Source: Lepas anatifera
Lineage: Eukaryota > Arthropoda > Thecostraca > Lepadidae
DNA: 64,000 nucleotides
Direction: 5' to 3'
Assembly (NCBI GenBank): GCA_034440635.1
Contig: JAOTON010001078.1
Location: forward strand, 636,001-700,000
Part shown: piece by piece, positions 23,995 through 34,799 of the stretch
Layout of the letters: the number at the start of each line of letters is the position of its first letter
Numbering within the stretch: the first letter of the stretch is position 1
Translations under genes and position numbers: made by a program
Notes under the pieces: generated by a model
The model's database searches: none
Told to the model about the DNA's origin: nothing
The model's input: only the letters and a program-made list of their open reading frames with translations

Positions 23995-25725
23995 GCGCCC
24001 GGGCGGTCTCCAGCCTGCAGGACCATATGCCGTGGCACCCGCTGGTCGACTGACCGTCCTTCGAGTCGCTAGCCAAACAGCGCGGCCTCACCGACGACCT
24101 CAACCAGCTCAAACAGCTACTCGAGGAGCGGCCGTCGATGTCCCGCTCCTTCATCTACTACCGGCTGGGGGGCTGAGGGACCGGTTCAAGTACCTGCTGG
24201 CGTTCAAGATGGCGTTGACGCGAGCGCTGAGTGTGGTGCCTTACCGCTCGATTAACGACTCCTAGTATAAGCTCTCCTCCATCAACACCAAGCACCTGGA
24301 TGGCGGCTCCAGGGTAGGGGAGGTGTCTCACGATGGCGTGGACTTCGCTTTTGGGCCGGGAATGATCCCGAGTGCGCGGCAGATCTTCTACCAGTAATGA
24401 AATTATAATCTGCCGGAAGTAAGCCGACTGGCTACCGAGGTTCCGACTGAGGCCTACCTGGCCGACCACGGCTGGATCCAGCCCGGTGCCGAGGACAGGG
24501 TGCTCGCGCTCATTACGCAGCACGTAGACGCCTAGGGTGTGTTCCAGCGCCTCCTCTAACTTCCTCCAACCTCCTCCCAGAAGAGTAGAATACCCTGATC
24601 TAGTTTTCTATTGGATGGTAGAGTTTAGCAGAGACTTCTACCTCTTCTGGATCAGTTTGGAAGAGGTTAGAGGAGGCGCTGGAACAAGCCCCTAGTCAGG
24701 GGCACCAACACCGAGACCGGCGCGTCCGGAGACATCTCCGACGTCTCAGACGTCGGGGCGGTTGGCGAGAAGCCGGACTTCACCGAGGACCGGGAGACTG
24801 GGGACAGTGAGGAGGCTGACGTCACTAGTGCCAGCGGGGAGGTGGCTGACGTCACTGGTGCCAGCGGGGAGGTGGCTGACGTCATTGGTGCGGACGTCGG
24901 GACAACTTGTCCGTGGTGCCTGTCTGGGCCTCACGGGCCCAGACATAAAATGGAGACTCAAGTGTTGCCCACTTCAGCTGTCCAGCCGTCTGTGGCCAGC
25001 GGCGTATGCGCCTGGAGTGTGTCTTGTTTCGCCTCTCCCCTTCATGAACTGGGTGCGGCTTTGCTGAAGTGTTGTCACCCATGCGTCGCGTCGTTCATGG
25101 TATCGGATCTGCACTGAAACAATCTGTGTATTGATGTTGAGCCGTCCCTGATGATGTGTGCCGAGATGGATTGTCCTCTCCACCCAGCCCTCGGACGCCA
25201 GAATGCTCCCCGTTATCCGGTCTCGTGCGCCATAGAACGAAGCTAAATGATGTGCCATCCGCCCCCGGCGTCGAGCTTCCTCCGCCGCTGCGCCGCGCTC
25301 CCTCCGCCGCTGCGTCGCGCTCCCTTTGCCGCTACGTCTCTTCGCCGCTGTGTCGCGTTCCCTCTACCGATGGGTTGGGCGCGCTCTGCTGCGCCCCTGG
25401 CCCCGTCACCGTCCCGATTCTGGTGTCCCTGTCCACATCGTCCTCCCTTAGGAATGTCGCCACCTTGCAGCTCTGCCCAGGTTTTTTTCTGGCTCTAACA
25501 GCCCGTGGAAAATGGTGACTGGTTTCCGAGATGACAGCTAGCGGGCTGCCCTGGGCAGTCCGTGGGTTCACCGGAGCGCGGGCCACTTGTTTCCTCTCAT
25601 GTTTTTGCATTTAAAGATTTGTAGCGGGGAAACGTTGTTTGGATTCTTCGCATATCGATGTGTACGTGTGTGTAATAAACGTCTACGGTATCAAACCTAA
25701 AATCACGAGTTTGAAGCGGCGCCCA
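23995..25725 (+). pseudogene. Insertion inside element copy 3 with a broken coding-like segment
   Basis: Between two GGCGCCC copies. The plus-strand frames around 24060-24535 read like protein interrupted by stops: LAKQRGLTDDLNQLKQLLEE, RPSMSRSFIYYRLGG, LRDRFKYLLAFKMALTRALS, and ending LADHGWIQPGAEDRVLALIT. Codon use is GC-rich, unlike the host element. I do not recognise the family; it could be a processed pseudogene or a retroelement protein. Further right are three 30-nt repeats (24826-24900) and sequence ending near AATAAA (25675), consistent with a retrocopied transcript. Confidence 0.4.
24826..24900. repeat. 30-nt repeat, three units
   Basis: GCTGACGTCACTGGTGCCAG plus CGGGGAGGTG repeated, each with a TGACGTCA (CRE-like) palindrome. 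Confidence 0.8.
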
Positions 25726-27277
25726 GGGAACATCAGCGAATCGATCAGTTTGAAACTTCCACAATATGATGAGGTCATTAGGGTCTACAAATCTGCTACG
25801 TCGAATTTTGATATTGTTGACCTAGGGTGGGGTCAATTTTTTTGGTCAACCCATTATAAGTCTATGGTGAAAAATAGAATGGGCTTGTTTTCAGTAAATA
25901 CTGGATAGATAAAGCTGAAAATCCTCAAACCATCTATTCTTGTGACGATCTTGCCCATCAAGTTGAGTTTTTGAGCATCTGACCTCTCAAAGATCATATC
26001 AGGTCATGGGAGCATAGAGTGATTGTTTTGCTAATAACTTCTCACTGAATTGAGATAAAGATCCCATTTTGCTTGCATTGTGCTTGTATTGTCACCAGGG
26101 GTCTATTGATATGAAACATGACCATACCTGGTCACTCTGTGACCCTGACCTAGCTCGAGGTTAGGCCATTTTTGCTATTTGACCTAGAAAGGTCATATTG
26201 TACATCATTCAATTCACTGCGATGAGAGGAACCCAATGATGCATAAATTTTTTTCTAGCTCCCCTGAGGGCAGATCTAGAGAGAGAAATGTACACTGCTC
26301 TGTTGTAAGCCTATGGAACCTTCTTTGACTTATGCTGACCTCAATATTGACCTGACATAAAAATTATTCCCATAAAATCTCTTTGTCTTGTCAAGAGCTT
26401 TCGAACGCCGCCCGTAATTTTCCTTGAGCTTTCATGGGGAATAAGATACGGAGGGGGGCGAAAAACGCCCCCAGCGGAGCACGCCATGCCAGGGACCCCA
26501 GCAGGGCGCATGTTAAGAAGACTAAAAGATTTTTTATTCATCAACAAGCCTGTCCAACACTTGAGCTTTTTGAATTACATCCAAAGAAGGCACACTTTTT
26601 TCCAGGCAAATGTGTGCCTGCCTAACCACTGAAAGAAGAGATATGTGACAAATAAAAGCAGACAAATTTAGGAATTCAGAGTTACCACAAGGTTGAGGTC
26701 CTCTAATACCCTGAGCACAAGTAGGTAGCCATCCATAACCATTAATTTACCTTAGCATCAGCAACACACGGTCCATTACCATCCTTACCGTATGAATCCT
26801 TCCACCAATATGATTGATGATCAGCAGCAGCAACAACAACAAACAAATACCAACCTACACATCGATGATTCTTTTTATAACGAAGGGCATAAGCATTGCA
26901 GACGTTTTGGGGGCAAAGTATAACTTGATCTGGCAAAACAAATAATTGCAGTGAATCCAATAAAGCTTTAAAAGGGAAATAAGAATGTTGACTAACAAAT
27001 AAAAAGCCTAATTTGTGGTCCTTTCCAACCCTGGTCCTTTCAACCTAAACAAATAATTTTCATTCTAAACGGGAAAAATATTTTTATTTCGCTTTTAAAA
27101 TTTTCAGGGTCAGCAGGTTTGGAGTCATGAATCTTCTTTTGAGGGTATTCTAGAGAGTTTTTGTAGACGGTCTGACTGATTAAATCTGGCACTTCGGTTA
27201 GGGAGGGAAACAACAAACAAACAAACGAAAGAAGAAAGAAGGGTGGGGCGTCACGTGGTAATAACTAATAACGCCCG

Positions 27278-27278
<1 letters not shown>

Positions 27279-27331
<53 letters not shown>
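27279..27331. repeat. (TA)n microsatellite
   Basis: About 26 uninterrupted TA dinucleotides, 45 bp left of the telomere-like tract. Confidence 0.95.
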
Positions 27332-27333
<2 letters not shown>

Positions 27334-27375
27334 TGGGTGGCATCAAGGATGGGTGGTGGTCTCTCCGTAGGCAGA

Positions 27376-27513
27376 ACCCAACCTACCCTAACCTAACCTA
27401 ACCTAACCTAACCTAACCTAACCTAACCTAACCTAACCTAACCTAACCTAACCTAACCTAACCTAACCTAACCTAACCTAACCTAACCTAACCTAACCCA
27501 ACCTAACCTAACC
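27376..27513. repeat. Interstitial telomere-like repeat (CCTAA)n
   Basis: About 27 tandem copies of CCTAA, i.e. TTAGG on the other strand, with few changes at the borders. This is the standard arthropod telomere unit. It lies 45 bp from a (TA)n tract and next to a LINE tail. Confidence 0.93.
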
Positions 27514-27689
27514 CTCATAGCCTCCTATTATCAGGTGCCTTAGCACGCCTCTGCGTTATCATGGACCCCACTCTCATGAATCTGAGCACGCCTCTTTGGA
27601 CCTTTTGAATGTTTGACTTTTTTAAGTTAGACATTTTGAGCGGTAGAACATATGAACTGTGGACCTTCTGATGTGATCCTTTTCTATCT

Positions 27690-28080
27690 ATCTATCTATC
27701 TATAGTTATCGGAATTTTCGAGGCCACATCGGCCTGCTGGATCCGGTCTTCGACGGGCTCAGTTTCGATGAGTCTACACTCAGTCTTACTCAGGCCATAA
27801 TGCCTGAGGGGTTAATTAGATGGTGAGAGCGGTTGAAAAGAATGTAAGGGACCTTACTCTGAGCATTCAGGGACAAGGTACATCAGGGATGACCAATGAG
27901 AGTCGAGCTTGTTCTTAAACTCATTGACCGTGGTGGCTTCTACTACTGATGTAGGCAACGCATTCCAGTCATTCACCACGCGCACTGAAAATGATGAACG
28001 ACGCACCCTAGATGTGGCACTGGGTTTCGCTTTTGAACCGCGAGATGTGATCCACATACTGCGATAATACCCAGTGTCTC
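27690..28080 (-). mobile_element. LINE 3' remnant with (ATAG)n tail
   Basis: The minus-strand frame 28057-27854 reads SSFSVRVVNDWNALPTSVVE and EFKNKLDSHW, the characteristic last residues of CR1-like reverse transcriptase ORFs. It is followed by about 150 nt of 3' UTR and ends in a (TATC)4 microsatellite at 27690-27703 (plus strand). Only the extreme 3' end is present. Confidence 0.8.
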
Positions 28081-28999
28081 ATTGTATACAATTTGATATT
28101 GCGTCTCTGCTAATTCATTTCAATTTCATTGATTTGTGACGGACGGACGAAGCTGGTGGGTTTGCAGTGAAATTATTTTGGGGTGTCCCGTTTTTGGTGG
28201 ATTATAGGAACTGCTGCATAATCTTGGACCTGCCAAACTGCAAAAATGCATAAACTCACAGATAAGGTGGTCCATACTTAACTGAAGAGTGTTCCTTCAT
28301 GTTTTCACTATGAAATAAGACTGAAATCAAAGTCTAACACACACTTCCACGAGCTTAATTCACATGTAAACATTGCATACCAAAAGCGCACTTCTGTCGG
28401 CTGGCGCCATTAACTGTAAAGGAAGTTGCAAAATTTTGGTATAACTGAAGGAAGCCAAATTAATGCATTACAGACTCATAAAGCGTGGTTTCCTATGTAA
28501 TCAGACATGCTAAGCTCAAATATGAGATTCACTTCCTGCGCTGATTTTATTTTACAATATAATTTGGCACGAAATCCATCATATATTGTAGTAAAAACAT
28601 GATTTGCCTATTCAATGTATTAGGCTTTATCTAACTCATTTCGACAGCATCTGAAACAGACGGTGCAGCAACATTACTCTCATGCAAGCGTGGCGTACAA
28701 CACAATAGCGCTCCCAACATGCATCAATGCCACATGCGAAGTGCAAGCCTAACAAGCAAGCCGTGCATCATGCACACCACAATATATGCAAGGAATACAA
28801 AGCCACACAGATCACCACATATACCTCACAACTACCGATGCACCACTAGAAGAATCGTGTAGTAATAAACAAACATGACATTAATTCACTATGCCCGATT
28901 GGATTCCAGAATAATCATTAAATACAAGAATAATACTCTAGATCTCTGATGGCCCAGGCCAGGCCTAGCCAAGCGTAACATAATGTAGCCTAATCATGT

Positions 29000-29284
29000 C
29001 TCGATTTAGCGAGCCGGCCGGCATCGCACCAAGCCTCTGGCTCTGTATTAACCTAGCCTGCGTCGCCGACAATCGCCTTTGTCGCCAAATATTGCTTATT
29101 TACAGCGATGGACGGCACGCCATTACGATGTTCAGGTGAAGTAAGTGTTGAAAATCGGGGTTTGAGTGTGAGTGGTGCTACGGGACCTCGCTGAATAGAA
29201 AGAGGGTGTCTTGCTGATTCCGAAAATGTATCATTTTGATAGAAAATCTTTCAGGAAAGTGGACATCTTATTTAAGATTAGCCT
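29000..29284 (+). repeat. Interspersed repeat, copy A
   Basis: Starts TCGATTTAGCGAGCCGGCCG and ends GTGGACATCTTATTTAAGAT. The reverse complement of 51406-51765 matches it over most of its length, including GAAAATCTTTCAGGAAAGTG and AATAGAAAGAGGGTGTCTTG. No ORF and no clear terminal repeats; the class is unknown. Confidence 0.7.
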
Positions 29285-29479
29285 GATTTTGCCATAAGCG
29301 CTCATTTTGGGAAATTTCGAGTCCCCAATGATGGCCACCTATGTTCCCTCTAATGGGAACAATGACCATTAATTCCCGCTCTGTACTTTTGTTGGAAAAC
29401 GACATAGGCTCATGTCCTCTCAGGGCTCATAAGCTCATGGCTCCTCTCATAGGCTCATGTCCTCTGTTACATAAGCTCA

Positions 29480-29730
29480 TGTCCTCTCAGGAAACCATGC
29501 AGTGGTAGTGCACCAGTGAAAGCTTGGGGTCGGTTCCCCAGAGATGCTTAATTTAGCCCTCATTATTTATCTGATGTGTGTTGGCTGGCAACTGGCTGGT
29601 GAGAGGTCAAACTGAGCTAGCCTTTGCATTTTTGGGACATTGAACTTTGGTTTCTAATCAAGTTAGTCATTGGTTGTTCAGATTGTGGGATCAGAGTCTG
29701 TTAAAAGTCCTGTGATGGCTTTATTTGGGT
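29480..29730 (+). mobile_element. Old SINE copy of the same family
   Basis: Matches the family from CATGCAGTGGTAGTGCACCA through GGTCGGTTCCCCAGAGATGC, GGCTGGCAACTGGCTGGTGA and GGACATTGAACTTTGGTTTC to the 3' domain GTGGGATCAGAGTCTG. The tRNA-like start is missing or too changed to see. Divergence is clearly higher than between the two copies near 32 kb. Confidence 0.7.
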
Positions 29731-31609
29731 GGATATCCAGGGGGTTGGGGGGTCTGACCCCCTGAATTTTGGGTCTCCCTTAGACTTTGTATAGGGCGTG
29801 CATTGCCTTGCCAGCATAAACCCCTCAGAACCCCCTGGATTGGGAAGAGATCTCCAGCCCTCGCTTTAGTGAGAGATAGATCACAGGTGCCAAACCTGCA
29901 ATAACAAACAATATTTATAAAATATTGAAAACCCTCCTAATAAATGGAAACCCATGTGGTAGCACTTCTGTGACATTGTAATGCTTTGGTATTGCTGTAT
30001 ATCCTAGAGTTTGAATGAGATAAGAACAGTATGTTCTGCCAAGACTGGTCAATTTACAATAATGCATCATACTTTTCAAAATATAAGGCTAGAAAATTAT
30101 GCTGCATTTGTTACATTATTTTATCATTCTTCTTGGGTATTTTTTGACCAAATATTTGGCACTAAAAAATATCATGTTTTCAAAAGGGGGCCTGAAATAG
30201 CCCCAATAACTTATGCCCTGTTAGCTGAAATTATGGCCATAAGAACATGTACCTTTCTTATGAATGAACAGGTACAGTGCACACATTTTAGGGACCTTTT
30301 TATTATTTTTAAGTAATTCGTTTTTATCTTCAAAAACAAATTTGTGACATTGAAATGGATTGAGGAAGTTACACTGCAAAGAAGTAGAAACGTAAAATGT
30401 ATCTAAGAAACGAAAAAACGCAGTTAAAAATTGAGTAAGCATCTTCAGCATCTTCAAAAGGTGAAAATAAAACAACAAGTGAGATTGCATATTTGAATAC
30501 CTATTGTTTCGTTTTTGTTTTTGCTTCTCATGACCGACAAAACGGTTGTTATTATTGTTGCAGTGATGAGCAGCGGTGAAGGTTGGTTTTGGTTTAGTAT
30601 TGAAACCATTTTGATATGTATTTTGTGCACCAGCAAGACCTAATAGTGATATTTGTCAAGCACACATGTGTGGGAGCTAAGAGTAAAGGTAACAGGAGCA
30701 GATTTTGTCCTCACATGACAGCTATGATATGGTGATACTGGCCAGGTGATCACATCGCAGGTGCTGGGACTCTTGCACCCAGGGGGGATACCATCTTAAG
30801 ATCAAGGGGCGCCAGAAGCATGTCGTGGGGAGCTGAACATGGACAGGTCCAGGCTGTGCGATCAGGGAAGGGAGAATAGTCAGATGGAGTGCATAAGCAG
30901 ATCCAGGATCTTCGATCAGAGGAGGAAATTGGTCGGAAGGGGGTGCCATTTAGACCAGTGGGTCTAAAACCCATCAGGTGGGCGTCAAGTCCTGTCGCGG
31001 GGGCGCTGAACCCACATCCTGTGTGGTTGGCGGGTTGGACTTTCAGGGGGCGCCGTGACTGTTTCAGGTGCGATCGGGAGGACAAGTGCCTTCCTTTGAC
31101 TCCCCTGGATCTGCCTATGATGGAGCGGGGTGCCATTTGGATCAATCAGGAAGTCGCCTTTCAGTTACTACCAGCTGATGGGTTCATGGAGCGCACAACA
31201 CCGACGGATCCAGGGGCAAGAGTGGGCATCGGTGAGCTGTGAAATGGTCGCGGCTCGCCCGTGAAAAGTGAAATTAGAGCGTTGACGCCCCACAATAATA
31301 TTTGGCGCTCCCAGCTGATGGGTTTTTCCGTCCGGAAACTAGCGCCCGTGGTCTGGATGGCGCCCCCGACCATGTTCCCCCATCAGAAGTCGCGGATCCG
31401 CCCATGCCAGGGGGAGCGCATTACGATGGGGCACCAGGTTGGATCGGGGCAGGGGGAAGGTGGGAGGTGAGATGAAAGTAAGGCACCTGCCCCTTGTTCC
31501 GCCCATGGTCCACGAACGACCTCATCCCGCTGCCACGCTGCTTTTGCTATTCATATAGCTCTATTTTTTATTATAAATGTTGTCTAAGTTGTTGCAAGTT
31601 TGGTTATTG
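29731..31609. other. No gene seen; transposon-like debris
   Basis: 29731-29860 is a C/G-run sequence with inverted CCAGGGGGTT / AACCCCCTGG parts, MITE-like. 30740-31470 has several GATCCAGG/GATCAG motifs and GGGGGTGCCATTTAGA-type segments like small DNA elements. No coding exon is recognised. Confidence 0.35.
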
Positions 31610-31901
31610 GCATCGTAGTCTCAATAAAGTCATCAATGGACTTTTCACGGAGACCCCGACCCAGCCATCCGAACGAGCAACTCCTGCGATTGAGGGTCAA
31701 TTTAATAGCCAACGTTTAACGTCCTACAAAGCACAGGGACGGCTGCCCCGCTCAGGTCACCCTCTCACCTACGTCGGGTAAACAAAGAGCGCCGAAGCGC
31801 CTCTGGGGGACCGATCCCAAGCCTGTATATGCACCGCCACTGCATGTTTTGAGCAGCGGGCCGGAGCCCAACGCTCTACCATCTGAGATACCGGGGTGGC
31901 C
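31610..31901 (-). mobile_element. tRNA-derived SINE, same family, reverse orientation
   Basis: The reverse complement begins GCCACCCCGGTATCTCAGAT and follows the copy at 32.5 kb through the GGGCTCCGG anticodon-arm region, the GATCGGTCCCCCAGAG box and the TTTGTAGGACGTTAAACGTT body to the 3' domain. It lies 0.6 kb from the other copy, in the opposite orientation. Confidence 0.82.
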
Positions 31902-31987
31902 AATTAACAACTTAGCCCATTTAAAACAAACTTAATTTGGCATTAACATTCGTGAAACGGGCCCAGAAAAAGACGTGACGAGAAATT

Positions 31988-32262
31988 CAGGGGCGTAGCC
32001 AAGGGGGGCAGGTACAGCCGCCCCCCCACCCCTGAGGGCCAATGGGCCTTCCTGAGGACACGGGCCGCGCGAAGCGCGGCTCTCCCGCACTATGCTCTGT
32101 GGCGAAATTAGAAATTTCATACCAGACAGGGCCCTCTTAAGCCCTCTTCAGCACTCTATTCTGTAGCAAGCAGGGCCCTTTCACCCATCAGGGCCCTTTT
32201 GGCGCTGTCGCAGGACGCCGCCCCCACGCTCCCCCCTGAGCGAAATCCTGGCTACGCCCCTG
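31988..32262. mobile_element. MITE with CAGGGGCGTAGCC ends
   Basis: The left end CAGGGGCGTAGCCAAGGGGG and right end CCTGGCTACGCCCCTG are inverted copies. The 275-bp element has no ORF and internal GGGCCCT-rich repeats. Such ends are typical of small non-autonomous DNA transposons. Confidence 0.7.
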
Positions 32263-32423
32263 AAGAAAGTTAGCAATAAACGAAACGCAAAAACGGAAAA
32301 GTCTAAAAGCAAAAACAAAACGTAGTTAAGAATTTAGTTTCTAATGAAATAGTTAAAAATTGAGAATCGTCCTTAAAAAGGGAAACAGGAAAAAGAAAAA
32401 CAATCAATGTAGCTTCACATATA

Positions 32424-33741
32424 CGAGGTGTGACCAAAAGAAACGGGACTCAGCCAATACAGCATTATTTTACAAGATTACAGGTAACTAATGACTAGAT
32501 GACAGGAAAGCCGCCCCGGTAGCTCAGTTGGTAGAGCGTTGGGCTCCGGCCCGCCGCTCAGAAGCATGCAGTGGCAGTGCATGTCCAGGCTTGGGATCGG
32601 TTCCCCTGAGACGCTCCGGCGCTCAATAGTTTGCCCGACGTAGATCGGCTGGCAACCGACTGGTGAGAGGGTGACTTGAGCGGGGCGGCCGTCCCTGTGC
32701 TTTGTGGGACGTTAAACTTTGGCTTCTAAATTATCCCTTCATTGTGGGAGTTGCTCGTTCGGGTGGTGGGGTCGGGGTCTCCGTGACAAGTCCATTGAGG
32801 ACTTTAGTGAGACTCCGACCCCAGCAGCCATACTGGGAACAAGTTGGACAAAATTTATAAAAAAACTAATTGTTCTCCCTCTCGATGTGTTCCACCTCGA
32901 AGTCGATGCACTTCTGGAATCTCCTCTTCCACGCCTTGAAGTACCCCTCAAACTCCTCTTTCTCGATGGTTCTCAGGGTCCTTGTCACATGCTCTTTGAT
33001 GTGCTCAACCCCTTCGAAATTTGATCCCTTGAGGATGCCCTTGATCTTTGGGAATAACCAGTAGCCGCACGGTGTTAAATCTGGTGAGTACTGGAGACGT
33101 TCCAGGGCTGCAACCTGTCTGTCGGCCAGGAACTGTCAGATGCTGATGGCGCTGTGCGCGGGAGCACTGTCGTGGTGCAGGAACCACCGCTTGTTCTCCC
33201 ACATGTCACGGCTGGATCGTCGGATTCGTGCAATCAGGTGCCTGAGCACCTCTTTGTGGAAGTGTTGTTTCACAGTTTACCCTTGTGGTACGAATTCGTG
33301 ATGAACCAATCATTGATGACTAAAGAAGGCAATGAGTATCACCTTGATTTTGGACTTTGACATGCGGGCCTTTTTTGGTCTGGAAGACCCCTCCGTCTTC
33401 CATTGGAGGTTCAGCTCCTTTGTCTCGGGGCAATACTGGAAGACCCAGGTCTCGTCTGCAGTGATGACATCGTCCAGGAACTCAGGGCTGCCCTCCAGAT
33501 TCCCCCAGTTTAACCAAAAACTTGATGTTGATCCTTTGTTCAAAGCTCATGTTATGACACGGGGCATTGCATGGGAGTTAGAGACACAGCTGTGGAAAGA
33601 AAGATAATGGGTTAGCTAAAGCGGGACTTTGCTTATATTGTGTTGAAATGTTTTGCATCACTATGACATAGTTTATCGGCATGTGTCTGATGAGTCCTAT
33701 CGCCAGCAGCCAATGTCCCGTCTCTTTTTGGTCACACCTCG
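32424..33741 (-). mobile_element. Mariner DNA transposon, internally deleted and carrying a SINE
   Basis: Inverted ends CGAGGTGTGACCAAAAGAAA (32424 on) and its partner ending at 33741 are flanked by TA duplications (32422-32423, 33742-33743). The minus strand keeps pieces of a DD34D transposase: MSFEQRINIKFLVKLG, then a jump to PEFLDDVITADETWVFQY, PKKARMSKSKIKVILIAFF, VKQHFHKEVLRHLIARIRRS, LHHDSAPAH, YSPDLTPCGYWLFPKIK and a C-terminal WKRRFQKCIDFEVEHIE. The DNA-binding region is deleted (about 130 codons), there are several stops, and the third catalytic Asp is Gly. A SINE lies inside, downstream of the transposase end. Confidence 0.93.
32510..32831 (+). mobile_element. tRNA-derived SINE nested in mariner
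   Basis: Starts GCCGCCCCGGTAGCTCAGTT, a tRNA-like 5' part with a clear A box (TAGCTCAGTTGGTAGAGCG) and a B-box-like GGGATCGGTTCCCC. It continues with a body (GATCGGCTGGCAACCGACTG, GTGCTTTGTGGGACGTTAAA) and a 3' domain (GTGGTGGGGTCGGGGTCTCC). The same order is found in copies at 31.6, 29.5 and 48.9 kb. It interrupts the mariner between its transposase stop and its terminal repeat, so it is younger than the mariner. Confidence 0.85.
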
Positions 33742-33743
33742 TA

Positions 33744-34741
33744 TGACACTAACCAATCCAGGAAGTGGCGCACTGTTCTTGCTTAATTCACGGTAAGAGA
33801 ACACACCGATTGAGGAGTGTGATAGAGTGAAGGGTGTAATTGAACAGTGTGATAGTAATTGAGGTTTATTTGGTGCCTAGTAACGTAAGACAATTAAAAA
33901 AGCTGACTAATTACTACTTTTAAGCATTACCTGAGCTGATAATCAACAGAACCGAAAAATTGCAAATTATGCATTAGCCCCCACTGACCGCATTCCTGGG
34001 CGTCATACGTTTGACGGTCGAGGCATGTACTCCATTTACCAGTGTATATTAGATAGCTGATGGGCAAGCGAAGATGAAGCGGTGACGAAAGCGGGAAGTG
34101 ACTACCCGTCTATATGACTGCCACTGGTGCACTCATTGAGACCCGCCGTGATCTTGGACGCAGTTTGATAAGTAAGCCTACCAGGTGGGTAGACTCGGCT
34201 ATCAAAGGGATCCGGCTAGTAACAGTGGGACACCAGTGTTTTTGTGATCTAGTCGCCTCAGGGGCTCCATTTGTCATGCTCTCAGTATCATCGCTTCACA
34301 GAAACCGCTCCCGCGTCAACACCCACTCGCCGTGGTAAAGCATCAAGTGCAGTCTGGCTGTGAAATGGATGTTCTTCCCTTCTGAAATGCACTTTATTGT
34401 CCTAAAGTTTATTTGTTTGAACGAAATCTCATTTAAATATGTTGCAGATCAGGGTGATTGGGCTGAAGGTCAAATTCCCGGTGCCCAAAAAAGACAGGAA
34501 GAAAAACGAATTGAGCTCGGACTAAGCGCCTTTATTTACGTCGTAATCGGGACGTAGGAACCGGGGGTGGGGGGGGCGCGCCACTTGATCTTAACCATTA
34601 CCTTTGACGTTGACTGAAAAAAGACGAATTCCCCTTGAATGTCAGTAATAATGACCTTTCATCTTTCTAGCTCGATTTGGCAGAAGCCTCGAAAATGGAA
34701 GCGTATGTTTTTCCGCGATATTTTCAGACCGCTGATCTTTT
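33744..34741. other. Region upstream of glyoxalase I
   Basis: No ORF of interest. It should hold the GLO1 promoter and perhaps a 5' UTR exon whose intron ends at 34751. I see no convincing TATA or initiator. Confidence 0.35.
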
Positions 34742-34799
34742 TTCGTTTCAGTCCGGTTGCGCCTGCTTTAGCAGAAGGTGCTGAACACTGATCGCTACC

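Larger units (their letters stand above)
23802..26516. mobile_element. TTAA-flanked AGGTCA-rich element, copy 3, split by an insertion
   Basis: Ends TTAACACGCGCCCCCGCTGG (23802) and, reverse complement, TTAACATGCGCCCTGCTGGG (26516). The interior at 23880-23990 and 25735-26440 resembles copy 1 (for example ATCAGTTTGAAACTTCC and GACCTAGGGT). A foreign stretch of about 1.7 kb between about 23995 and 25725 is bordered by direct copies of GGCGCCC. Confidence 0.72.

Noticed and set aside
24158..24523. Minus-strand ORF of 121 codons
   Set aside because: Opposite-strand shadow of the decayed plus-strand coding-like segment; no known motif.
32510..32582. tRNA gene
   Set aside because: A and B boxes are present, but the sequence continues as a SINE seen in several copies and does not close a full cloverleaf.
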